The notes beneath the pieces are model-generated. The model saw only the letters and a list, made by a program, of their open reading frames with translations, had not been told where the DNA came from and did no database searches. A stretch of 10,121 nt of DNA, from positions 1 through 10,121 of the forward strand of contig SKYY01000010.1 in the NCBI GenBank assembly GCA_007127665.1. Reading direction: 5' to 3'. The position numbers were made by a program, and so were the translations under genes. This document shows, piece by piece, positions 1 through 6,806 of this stretch. The stretch's first letter is position 1, and each line of letters begins with the position of its first letter. The DNA comes from Balneolales bacterium (GTDB taxonomy: Bacteria; Bacteroidota; Rhodothermia; Balneolales; Natronogracilivirgulaceae).

Positions 1-1558
1 TGACGGACCCCCTGCCGTCGAGATAATCGGCACCCGTATAATAAGCGAATTCGTGAGTAATGAACCGGTCCTGGTAAACCAGGTCAAGGTGCATGTCGGG
101 AATGTAAAAACCGGCCAGTCGCGAATCAAAAAGATCCAGGTCCAGTGATATGCGGGTTGATCCATTCCGCAGGTTCTCCGCAATAAGGATCATTTCGGAA
201 TTGATGTGTCCGGGAAATGATTCGAGACCCTTCCAGGTGGCGGGATTTATTTCATTTCCGTAGAGGGAAAGTTCCAGGGTGAGCGGAGATGCCAGATCCA
301 GGGTGCCTCCGGCCTTCAGGGATCCTTCGGGCAGTTGCATGTCCAGGTCGACGTACAGGGTGTCTGTATTGCCGCGTACGCTCCCGATAGCTGAGAGCGA
401 CTGCCAGTCGCGCATGGGCAGATTGGTGATCCGGGGAATGAATTCAGCAAGATCGGCATCATGCAACCGGATGTCGCTGAAATCGACCTGATAAATAAGA
501 TCTTGCGGATTGAGCATATTTTCCAGGCTGGCCTCGAAGCGGAATCCGGTTTCTCCGGCATGCAAGCCGGCATCGCTGAGAAACATCTGCGTATCGGAAC
601 CCGTTGCGTCGAAAGAGGTGATAATGCCGGGAAAACCGGAGGGAATGTCCGCACCGGCAAATGCAAGTTCTTCCCGGGAGACGTATGCCTGCAGCTGATT
701 GACGGACCATATTGCATCGCGTAGCTGTCGGGCCGGTTCTGCGGCAAACAGATCTATACCATCGAATTCCATGTTCCAGTCCAGATGGGAATGGCCCAGG
801 CGCATTCTCATCGCGTTGAACTCGAGATATCTGCTGTCATTGTATATCTGGCCGGAGAGTGTAAATTCGCGATGATCAACATCCTCCAGTATCAGTGTAA
901 GGTAGGAGATATCCAGGTAGCGCTGGCCTCTTGATATTTCGAGAAACAACTCCGTATTAATTTCTTGCACAAGGAACGGTTCTGCGGGGAAGCGACTCCG
1001 CATACCTTCAGGGAGGTCTTCCATGTGGAGTGATCCATCCACTATCTGAACGAACGGGGCGTATATTTCAAAGTTTTGCAATGCCCGCGAAATTGAGATA
1101 CCCGGGGATTCTTCCTCCTGATGCCCGGCAGGCGGTTCGTGCCGGACCCGGTTGAATACATTGGCCAGCGTATAGGCACCCTGCTCATCCGTGCGGAGAT
1201 AGACCGCCGGACTTTGCAGTGCCAGGTCGTTGATGACCATGCTGTTCCGGAGGAGGGCGATCAGATCGATCTGCAGACGTAGATTATCAACCGTTACAAC
1301 GGTACGATCTTCGTATTCCAGGACAATATCGCGAAGTTCCATCTGCAGCGGCAGCAACCCGCTCAGCTCACCAATATGGAGTGTACCCTCGAAATTATTG
1401 TTAAACCAGGTTTCCGCGCGTTCGGTCAGATATTCCCTGGACGGATCAATTTGGAGTAAAAAGAAAACGGCACCGGCAAAAAGGATCACCGTTGTCAGCA
1501 GGACCAGTATGCTGCTCCAGAAAATGCGCCAGGTAATATATAGAAAGCGGTAGAGCAA
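1..1558 (-). CDS. TamB/AsmA-like envelope biogenesis protein, N-terminal part (runs off left edge)
   Basis: An uninterrupted minus-strand frame runs from a TTG at 1558 to the window edge, giving 519 codons with no stop. There is no ATG between the upstream in-frame stop (overlapping the end of aroB) and residue ~70, so TTG (LYRFLYITWRIFW...) is the best start; a CTG at 1567 is the alternative. Residues ~10-33 form one hydrophobic membrane anchor (SSILVLLTTVILFAGAVFFL). After it come repeated short beta-strand stretches such as FEGTLHIGELSG, LPLQMELRDIVLEYED and TVVTVDNLRLQIDLIALLRN. This is the pattern at the start of TamB/AsmA-type proteins, which span the periplasm as a long beta-groove and move lipid or help assemble outer-membrane proteins. 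The C-terminal DUF490/TamB domain would lie outside the window, so TamB rather than another AsmA-like member is inference. It begins 10 nt after the aroB stop and is probably translated from the same mRNA. Confidence 0.72.
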   Translation of the reverse strand, partial: MLYRFLYITWRIFWSSILVLLTTVILFAGAVFFLLQIDPSREYLTERAETWFNNNFEGTLHIGELSGLLPLQMELRDIVLEYEDRTVVTVDNLRLQIDLIALLRNSMVINDLALQSPAVYLRTDEQGAYTLANVFNRVRHEPPAGHQEEESPGISISRALQNFEIYAPFVQIVDGSLHMEDLPEGMRSRFPAEPFLVQEINTELFLEISRGQRYLDISYLTLILEDVDHREFTLSGQIYNDSRYLEFNAMRMRLGHSHLDWNMEFDGIDLFAAEPARQLRDAIWSVNQLQAYVSREELAFAGADIPSGFPGIITSFDATGSDTQMFLSDAGLHAGETGFRFEASLENMLNPQDLIYQVDFSDIRLHDADLAEFIPRITNLPMRDWQSLSAIGSVRGNTDTLYVDLDMQLPEGSLKAGGTLDLASPLTLELSLYGNEINPATWKGLESFPGHINSEMILIAENLRNGSTRISLDLDLFDSRLAGFYIPDMHLDLVYQDRFITHEFAYYTGADYLDGRGSV

Positions 1559-1568
1559 TGGCGGCAGG

Positions 1569-2735
1569 TTAAGTCATCAAAACATCAAATGTGTATTTCC
1601 AGGCATCCGTCATCAAAGAGCGGTCACTGACAGATGTTATCAGCGGACTTCCGTGGGCAGATACAAGCACCAGCCGGATGTCCTTGTCCCGGTTTTTCTT
1701 GTCATGTGTCATGAGGGTAACGAGTTCAGCGGCACGGCTGGTGTACGGTCGCAGATCAAGTCGATATTTTTCTTTCAGCTGGAGCAAGGTATCATCCGAA
1801 GCCTGATAACCGAGACGGCGCGATACGAACAGCGCTGCGATCATACCTGCATATACGGCTTCGCCATGGTTGATATTGCGATAGTTGTCCAGGGTCTCCA
1901 GGGCATGACCGAAGGTGTGGCCGAAATTGAGCCAGGCACGCCGGCCTGACTCGCGTGCATCGGCTGCCACAACGCCTGACTTTATCCGCACCGAACGTTC
2001 GATCACGTGCTGCAGCAATTCCGGTGTACGGGTTGCGGGATCGGCAAGGGCGGCTCCGTCCACAAGCAGGCCCGGATCTGAGATATATCCGTATTTGAGC
2101 ACTTCACTGATACCGCAAAGCCATTCACGCTGCGGCAGGGTCTCAAGAAAAGCCGTGTCAAAAAGCACGGCACGGGGATGATAAAAAGCGCCGATGGTGT
2201 TTTTCCCGAAGGCGTGGTTGATGCCCGTCTTGCCGCCTATGGCACTGTCCACCATGGCAAGGAGCGTCGTTGGCACGTGGTACAGCGGGAGCCCGCGCAT
2301 CAGTGAGGCTGCGGCAAAACCGCCCAGGTCGCCCGTGACACCTCCGCCAATGGCGATGAACGGGGTGTTTCGCTTCAGGGGACCGGAAAAGGCAAAATCC
2401 ATGACACGATTCCACATGGAAACACTTTTCGACGTTTCGCCGGATGGCACCTCGAAACAGCGCACCATATCCTCCGGGAACGCCGCATTGATCCGTTCAC
2501 GATGAGCGGCCATCACATGTTCATCTGCTATCAGCACAGCCTGAAGGTCCTTTTTGCCGATGCCATCGTCCGCAGATCCGGCCCCTGGCCCGGAAGCATC
2601 AGCCGTGACCGGTTTGTCGGCCTTGTCCAACAGATCCGTTCCGCGCGCATGCTCCCAAAGCAGGCGAAGGTCATCGAACAGGAAAAAACGTGATTCGTCC
2701 CGGTCAGTTATGGTCAGTGAAGGAAGCTGGAGCAT
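1569..2735 (-). CDS. aroB: 3-dehydroquinate synthase AroB
   Basis: Converts DAHP to 3-dehydroquinate, second step of the shikimate pathway, in the cytoplasm using NAD and a divalent metal. The 388-residue product carries the full family signature: PSGETSK (98-104), the NAD-binding GGGVTGDLGGF (130-140), VPTTLLAMVDSAIGGKTGIN (154-173), KNTIGAF (178-184), E211 with K214 in the SEVLKYG stretch, and NFGHTFGHALE (270-280) followed by H290. E211, H273 and H290 match the metal ligands of the family by position. It is about 25 residues longer than E. coli AroB, owing to a Gly/Ala/Asp-rich insert at ~32-62 in the N-terminal domain before the AVLIADEHV strand. The start overlaps the aroK 3' end by 32 nt, which suggests translational coupling. 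The C-terminus ends 10 nt before the TamB-like gene. Confidence 0.96.
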   Translation of the reverse strand: MLQLPSLTITDRDESRFFLFDDLRLLWEHARGTDLLDKADKPVTADASGPGAGSADDGIGKKDLQAVLIADEHVMAAHRERINAAFPEDMVRCFEVPSGETSKSVSMWNRVMDFAFSGPLKRNTPFIAIGGGVTGDLGGFAAASLMRGLPLYHVPTTLLAMVDSAIGGKTGINHAFGKNTIGAFYHPRAVLFDTAFLETLPQREWLCGISEVLKYGYISDPGLLVDGAALADPATRTPELLQHVIERSVRIKSGVVAADARESGRRAWLNFGHTFGHALETLDNYRNINHGEAVYAGMIAALFVSRRLGYQASDDTLLQLKEKYRLDLRPYTSRAAELVTLMTHDKKNRDKDIRLVLVSAHGSPLITSVSDRSLMTDAWKYTFDVLMT

Positions 2736-3282
2736 GTTTTCTGAGTAATCGTATCAGTTCGTCGGTGGTCTGTTTCCGTGACCAGTGCGGCTGGACCGGA
2801 ACCCTGATGTCGGCTTGCAGGTATTGTTTTTTACGTTGTGAAAGCAGTTCGCTGATTCGTTTGCGGAGCATTTGATCGTCCAGCAGCTTACCCCGTGAAT
2901 CTTGAAGCAAGGGGCGTTTGTTATCCTTTTTGAGCCTCTCAAAAAGGGTTTCCTCGGGCACATCCAGAAACACCGTGATGGCATAACGGTGCAGCAGGTC
3001 ACGTATTTCTTTCTGCTGGATGGCACCGCCACCCAGTGCAACCACTACCGGACCCCGGTCAAGCACCCTGCGAAAGCAATTTCGTTCTGCCATTCGGAAA
3101 TAATCCTCACCCTTTTCCCGGAATATGTCCCGGATCTGCATCTTTTCTTCCTTTTCGATCACCTCGTCCAGATCCAAATATGGAAGCGCGAGCCGGCCCG
3201 CCAGCTCCCGGCCTATCCTGCTTTTTCCCGAGCCCATGAACCCGGTCAATACAATCACATTCCTGACTTCCATAATGTCCAA
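2704..3282 (-). CDS. aroK: Shikimate kinase AroK
   Basis: Phosphorylates shikimate at the 3-hydroxyl with ATP, fifth step of the pathway to chorismate. The 192-residue protein has a Walker A loop GFMGSGKS (14-21), the shikimate-binding LDLDE segment (D37, D39), FREKGEDYFR (54-63) with the substrate-binding arginine R63, the GGGA turn (84-87), the LID segment NKRPLL (121-126), and the adenine-contact region around R150. Length is slightly above the usual ~170-175 residues because of a C-terminal tail that encodes the aroB overlap. M1 (3282) is taken as the start; M4 at 3273 is equally plausible because it lies just before the first beta strand. It lies 24 nt downstream of the rqcH stop and overlaps aroB, so the two shikimate genes form a tight pair. 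Confidence 0.95.
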   Translation of the reverse strand: MDIMEVRNVIVLTGFMGSGKSRIGRELAGRLALPYLDLDEVIEKEEKMQIRDIFREKGEDYFRMAERNCFRRVLDRGPVVVALGGGAIQQKEIRDLLHRYAITVFLDVPEETLFERLKKDNKRPLLQDSRGKLLDDQMLRKRISELLSQRKKQYLQADIRVPVQPHWSRKQTTDELIRLLRKHAPASFTDHN

Positions 3283-3306
3283 AAATACGAATTATTTTCC
3301 GGTTTT

Positions 3307-4989
3307 TCAGGATTCGCGCGAATCCGGTCTGGCGGGTGTGACCATTTCCACCTTTTCCCTGGTCACGGTCACCTGTCCCGGTGAAGCGCCTTTGGGTTTA
3401 CGCACATGCTTGCGTTTGGCAATCATGACCGGGACCATTGACGATCCGGCCTGCCGGGAGTATGCTGCGGCAAATGATGCGGCTTGTCGGATCAGCGGAC
3501 TCCCGGGCCAGCCGCTTTCGCCACCCATCCGGATCAGCACATGCGACCCGCTTGTGCCACGGGCGTGCATCCAGATATCCTCCTTGTGCGATAATGCGAG
3601 TATTTTGTCATTGCTCTTGGCATTTTTGCCGATCCATACCTCATAATCTCCAATTTTTACGGATTTATATGGCCGGGCCTCCGGTTGTGCCCCGGATGGT
3701 GCGAGTCCGTACTGCTGCAGTCGGGCTTCCTGTTTTTTGACCCATTTTTCGAGTTCAGCGGGGTGTTCCATGGTTTCCACTTCGGCAAGCAGCTGCTCCA
3801 TCTCTTCCACCTGTGCCACAATCTGCCTCTTTTTATTTCCGGAAAGCGAGATCTCCTTTCGGATGCGGCCGGCCTTCTCGTAATATTGCCGGGCCTGGTG
3901 GATCAGGGTTTCGCCCGGGGTGACCGGGATGACCCGTTCGCGGCCGTCCGGGCTCCAGTCGGAGACGGTGACCCGGTCCGTTTCGCTTTTCTTCCCGGGA
4001 TTGGGGTGGCTCATGAGCAAATGTCCGGCCTGCTCCATTTCATCCGCTTTCTGAAGCCGCTCCGGCTCTTTTTCAAACTGCTCCATTTGTTTGCGCAGCG
4101 CTGATATGCGTCTTCTGAACTTTTTTTCCAGATCTTTTTTCCTCGGGAGCAACCTGCGCTCCCGGTTTGTTGAGAAGAAAAGGGTCCTGACGGCATCGTT
4201 GACACTTTTGAAGCTCTGCACGGGTGGATGGGAAAGGTAATCCGGCGGCAACAGGCTCAGGTTCCCCTCCGCAGTGATGCAGACAATATCCGGATGCAGC
4301 AGTTTTTCCCTGAGTCCGGCAAGTACCATCCTGAGCTCTGCTTCACTCCGTGACTCCAGGTCGCACGTATCCACCACATCACTGATCAAACCCCGCGGGA
4401 ATTGTTTGTCGATGGCGATGATTTTTTTTCGCAGCGGCAGGTCGGGATCAAGGGCGGACTGCGATTTTCCTTCCACTGATGCTTCTGTACTGGTGGATGC
4501 GGATTCTGCTACTCCGTCCATTTGCTGTTCCCGGCCGGCATTCCCGGGCAGATCGCTGTCGGTGACCGGGGACGCGTCGCCCTCGAACGCCGGGCTGCCC
4601 TTGAAAGACGACACAATTTGGCCATCCTTTATGAGGAATACATTGGGCCGGCTTGAAAACGGCATAAAAAGCAGCTGAAAGCCGGTATCCAGAAAGGTCA
4701 TCCGGATAAAACGGTCTCCGGGTGTGGCCATGGAAATATCGGCCACGGTGCAACCCTCAATCTCCGGAAAAAAACGGGCGGCGTTTTGTGACGGCGGCGC
4801 AACCCGTCCGTCCAGGAAAAGGGCTGTCCCCGGGGAAGACGCAGAGAAGGTCAGCTTCATGGCCGGATCCGTCCGGAAAAAGAAATCGATCTGATTTTTA
4901 CGGCTGGACCAGACTTCCTCCATTTCCTTTCCGAAAATTTTGTATCTTAACTCTGCGACCAGCGAATGTAAGGTATAATAATTATTCAT
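3307..4989 (-). CDS. rqcH: NFACT-family ribosome quality control protein (RqcH/Rqc2-like)
   Basis: RqcH binds 50S subunits obstructed by peptidyl-tRNA and recruits tRNA-Ala to add C-terminal alanine tails that mark the stalled peptide for proteolysis. The 560-residue protein has the family order: NFACT-N domain (about 1-255, interrupted), a long charged coiled-coil middle (about 275-330 and 363-425), and the NFACT-R RNA-binding domain (about 442-555), with KIGDYEVWIGKNAKSNDKI and DIWMHARGTSGSHVLIR being very typical. D92-R93 in GDRFIRMTF matches the DR motif needed for tRNA recruitment in B. subtilis RqcH. An acidic, Ser/Thr-rich low-complexity stretch at ~134-182 is inserted in the N-terminal domain. 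It is the first gene of the minus-strand unit, with aroK 24 nt downstream. Tailing activity is inferred from family knowledge; older names are FbpA/DUF814. Confidence 0.88.
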   Translation of the reverse strand: MNNYYTLHSLVAELRYKIFGKEMEEVWSSRKNQIDFFFRTDPAMKLTFSASSPGTALFLDGRVAPPSQNAARFFPEIEGCTVADISMATPGDRFIRMTFLDTGFQLLFMPFSSRPNVFLIKDGQIVSSFKGSPAFEGDASPVTDSDLPGNAGREQQMDGVAESASTSTEASVEGKSQSALDPDLPLRKKIIAIDKQFPRGLISDVVDTCDLESRSEAELRMVLAGLREKLLHPDIVCITAEGNLSLLPPDYLSHPPVQSFKSVNDAVRTLFFSTNRERRLLPRKKDLEKKFRRRISALRKQMEQFEKEPERLQKADEMEQAGHLLMSHPNPGKKSETDRVTVSDWSPDGRERVIPVTPGETLIHQARQYYEKAGRIRKEISLSGNKKRQIVAQVEEMEQLLAEVETMEHPAELEKWVKKQEARLQQYGLAPSGAQPEARPYKSVKIGDYEVWIGKNAKSNDKILALSHKEDIWMHARGTSGSHVLIRMGGESGWPGSPLIRQAASFAAAYSRQAGSSMVPVMIAKRKHVRKPKGASPGQVTVTREKVEMVTPARPDSRES

Positions 4990-5039
4990 ACATTACTTTC
5001 TCTGTTCTCGTAGCGCTTTTAAATTAAACATCAGATTGT
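4990..5039. promoter_or_regulatory. Compact divergent intergenic region between rqcH and the 215-aa gene
   Basis: Only 50 bp separate the two divergent start codons, so promoters for both directions must lie here or inside the coding ends. It holds an AT-rich core (TTTTAAATTAAAC, 5017-5029) and an AGCGCT palindrome (5012-5017). No clear Shine-Dalgarno sequence precedes either ATG, which is usual for Bacteroidota and relatives. I cannot assign -35/-7 boxes with confidence. Confidence 0.4.
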
Positions 5040-5687
5040 ATGAACTACCCCATTTTCAGCGCCATCGTTAATCAGATGGAGGCAAGACTTAGTAGGAGAG
5101 CTATAAATATAGATCAGTTCCGGGTATGGAACGAGGATAAAATAAATGCAACCGGTCTCGAAATAGGTGTTAACCTGGCCAACAGCTCCGATGTTGTGCA
5201 GCGCCTGGTGATCAATCTTGACTGGGACAAGTTCCGGGAGGCCAGTCTCGCAAGGCAACTTCCCGGCATGGAGAAACATCCGCTTTTGAATGACACCAGG
5301 TTCAACAGAAACAGTGTCAGCCCTTATTTGGATGTTGAAACCATCTGGCACTTTGACGAGAAAGTACTCTACAGCAAGCTCAAATCAGAGGTGGGCAATC
5401 GCCGGATGGAAGCAGCCAGTCACTGGATGGAATTCATCAATGCCGAATTGAAGCGTGTGCTGACGGATGAAAATCTGATCACCCGCTGGCACATGCAGAT
5501 CGAAGGCGACATCAAGGGTCGTTACGTAACGGATATGAGCCTGATCTCTTATCTGCAGTATCAACTTGATTCTTTTCAGTCTCTGAATGACATACATGCG
5601 CATCTGGAGAAAAACATTCAGCTTATCCTCCAACGCACCAACGTGATCATGGAGATTGCCTCCAGGACCATGGAAAAGGCAGCCTGA
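5040..5687 (+). CDS. Conserved-looking hypothetical protein, 215 aa, soluble
   Basis: I do not recognise this family. The protein has no signal peptide and no membrane segment, so it should be cytoplasmic. The N-terminal half has a mixed alpha/beta character with strand-like segments EIGVNLANSS and VVQRLVINLDWDKF (about 41-66). A middle part is rich in W, F and H (TIWHFDEKVL, ~101-110). The C-terminal half (about 117-215) is nearly all helical with heptad-like spacing (LQYQLDSFQSLNDIHAHLEKNIQLILQ region), suggesting a helical bundle or coiled coil. Codon use and GC resemble the neighbours, so it reads as a native gene and not a recent import. It is divergent from rqcH with 50 bp between starts, and its 3' end faces the COX24-type gene. 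The start is the first ATG in the frame; no good Shine-Dalgarno sequence is present. Confidence 0.8.
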   Translation: MNYPIFSAIVNQMEARLSRRAINIDQFRVWNEDKINATGLEIGVNLANSSDVVQRLVINLDWDKFREASLARQLPGMEKHPLLNDTRFNRNSVSPYLDVETIWHFDEKVLYSKLKSEVGNRRMEAASHWMEFINAELKRVLTDENLITRWHMQIEGDIKGRYVTDMSLISYLQYQLDSFQSLNDIHAHLEKNIQLILQRTNVIMEIASRTMEKAA

Positions 5688-5699
5688 CAGGAAGGAACC

Positions 5700-5711
5700 G
5701 TTTCGCGAAAC
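5700..5711. repeat. 12-bp perfect palindrome GTTTCGCGAAAC
   Basis: A perfect palindrome, GTTTCGCGAAAC, begins 12 nt after the stop codon of the 215-aa gene. It is too short and lacks a loop for an efficient hairpin, so a protein-binding site or chance are both possible. No second copy was noticed in the window. Confidence 0.4.
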
Positions 5712-5737
5712 CCGAGCAGATCATAGTGATATAACAC

Positions 5738-5763
5738 GGCGGCGGGAGAAGTCTCCGGCCGCC
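5738..5763. terminator. GC-rich hairpin between convergent genes, possible bidirectional terminator
   Basis: GGCGGC-G-GGAG (from 5738) pairs with CTCC-G-GCCGCC (to 5763) around an AAGT loop, an 11-position stem with one G/G mismatch (C/C on the other strand). It lies in the gap between the plus-strand 215-aa gene (stop 5687) and the minus-strand COX24-type gene (stop 5816), where a shared terminator is expected. Neither side has a clear T-tract, so it is a weak intrinsic terminator at best; a transcript-end stabilising hairpin is the alternative. Confidence 0.4.
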
Positions 5764-5815
5764 ATGCTATCGGTATTTCGGGAAAGCGATAAACTGATCA
5801 GGGTGGATGGCCCTT

Positions 5816-5905
5816 CTACTTCTTCTTGTGCCTGTTTTTCCGCAGTCTCTTCTTTCTCTTATGCTTGGCTATTTTCGCGCGCTTGCGTTTTTTTCCGCTG
5901 GGCAT
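5816..5905 (-). CDS. Tiny AURKAIP1/COX24-type basic protein, probable ribosomal protein, 29 aa
   Basis: The minus strand encodes a 29-residue peptide that starts MPSGKKRKRAKIAKHKRKKR and ends LRKNRHKKK, followed by TAG. Twenty of 29 residues are K, R or H. I recognise it as the AURKAIP1/COX24-domain small protein found in Bacteroidota and relatives, similar to the mitochondrial small-subunit protein mS38 and to bacterial bS22-like proteins, which bind rRNA on the 30S decoding side. Near-identity to the usual MPSGKKRKR...KRKKRLRKNRHKKK pattern rules out chance. It is likely a constituent of the small ribosomal subunit; that role is family inference. It lies 25 nt downstream of the TPR gene on the same strand. 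An ATG four nt upstream at 5909 is in another frame and gives a shadow product. It is too short for default gene callers and easily missed. Confidence 0.9.
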   Translation of the reverse strand: MPSGKKRKRAKIAKHKRKKRLRKNRHKKK

Positions 5906-5930
5906 ACATTACTGATTTTAATGGTTCTTA

Positions 5931-6680
5931 TTAGTGATAAAGCTCGTGATGATGCCGATCCAGGTATCCCTGCACGACAGCCTCCCACTCCGGATCCCGG
6001 GAGAGCAGCAGCGAACGTTCAAAAAACGGAATACTTTCGCTGATATTCCCCATTTGATGCATCAGCACACCCATGTTGAAGCTGGCACGTACATGATCGG
6101 GAGCAACCGTCAGCGCCTGTTCAAGCATGGAGTATGACTTCTCCGGCTGCAATAGAATCATGTAAACAACAGCAAGGTCCGTCAATACATCGGGATCATC
6201 TGGTTTGAGCTCAAGAGCACTAATATACATTTTTTCCGCTTTTTTTGCTTCCCCTTTTATTTGCTCTTCATCATTATTCCGGCGTGCCGCGGCTATGTGG
6301 AGTTCAGCCGCATGAACGTAATCATCATGGATACCGGTTTGGGCGGCCCTTCTGGAGCTCCACATGGCAGCATCAGAATAGCGGGCAGCGCCGGTGTAGA
6401 TACGGATGAGTTCTCCGTAATAGGGCAAGCGCGCCCGTTCGAACGAAACGGTATCCAGTGCTGCTGAAACATAGGCAATGCGTTCCTTCTCTTCAGGGCG
6501 CAGAGGTCCCGGAGCTTCGCTCAAGTCGGTAAAAGCGCCCGGACCCTGTCGGTCGACGGGCATATCCGGACGGGAAAGCACAGATCCGGAATGTTCTTCC
6601 CGGGAATCAAAATAGATAACCAGCACCAGTGCTGAAATGGTGAGCAGGCCTGTTACAGCCAAAAAGCCACGATGGAACAT
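5931..6680 (-). CDS. Membrane-anchored TPR-repeat protein
   Basis: A 249-residue protein with one N-terminal hydrophobic segment (FLAVTGLLTISALVLVIYF, residues 6-24) acting as signal anchor, a Pro/Gly/Asp-rich linker (~25-65), then helical tetratricopeptide repeats. The best repeats are ~146-163 (AEKMYISALELKPDDPD), ~164-196 (VLTDLAVVYMILLQPEKSYSMLEQALTVAPDH) and ~198-230 (ASFNMGVLMHQMGNISESIPFFERSLLLSRD), with a degenerate one near 85-115. TPR domains serve as protein-protein interaction scaffolds; the domain should face the periplasm, though no partner is evident. The ATG at 6680 puts the hydrophobic segment directly at the N-terminus, which supports it. It lies downstream of HU, separated by a putative terminator, and 25 nt upstream of the COX24-type gene. 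Confidence 0.85.
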   Translation of the reverse strand: MFHRGFLAVTGLLTISALVLVIYFDSREEHSGSVLSRPDMPVDRQGPGAFTDLSEAPGPLRPEEKERIAYVSAALDTVSFERARLPYYGELIRIYTGAARYSDAAMWSSRRAAQTGIHDDYVHAAELHIAAARRNNDEEQIKGEAKKAEKMYISALELKPDDPDVLTDLAVVYMILLQPEKSYSMLEQALTVAPDHVRASFNMGVLMHQMGNISESIPFFERSLLLSRDPEWEAVVQGYLDRHHHELYH

Positions 6681-6711
6681 ACAAGAGCAAGGAAATTAGA
6701 TGCGGAATAAA

Positions 6712-6747
6712 GATATCCGGAGTCCGCAATGGCGTGTTCCGGATACC
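6712..6747 (-). terminator. Probable intrinsic terminator after the HU gene
   Basis: On the minus-strand RNA, GGUAUCCGGA (6747-6738) pairs with UCCGGAUAUC (6721-6712) in a 10-bp stem with one G-U wobble and a 16-nt loop, followed directly by UUUAUU (6711-6706). The wobble would be an A/C mismatch in the opposite strand, so the structure favours the minus direction. It lies about 60 nt after the HU stop codon and upstream of the TPR gene. A second overlapping stem (see findings) could compete with it. Confidence 0.5.
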
Positions 6748-6806
6748 ATCCTACAAAATACGGAAAAAAGTGACCCGGTTCCTGTGACGCTCAGCTGGTG
6801 AATCAA

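Noticed and set aside
316..747. 143-aa minus-strand ORF inside the left-end gene
   Set aside because: The overlapping 519-codon frame on the same strand has a membrane anchor and TamB-like strand repeats; this frame is Cys/Pro/Ser-rich noise.
4990..5039. AGCGCT palindrome as an operator shared by rqcH and the 215-aa gene
   Set aside because: Six bases is too short to separate from chance without conservation data.
5807..6043. 78-aa plus-strand ORF with hydrophobic N-terminus
   Set aside because: It is the complement of the COX24-type gene and the 3' end of the TPR gene; its leucine-rich part is the antisense of the Lys/Arg codons.
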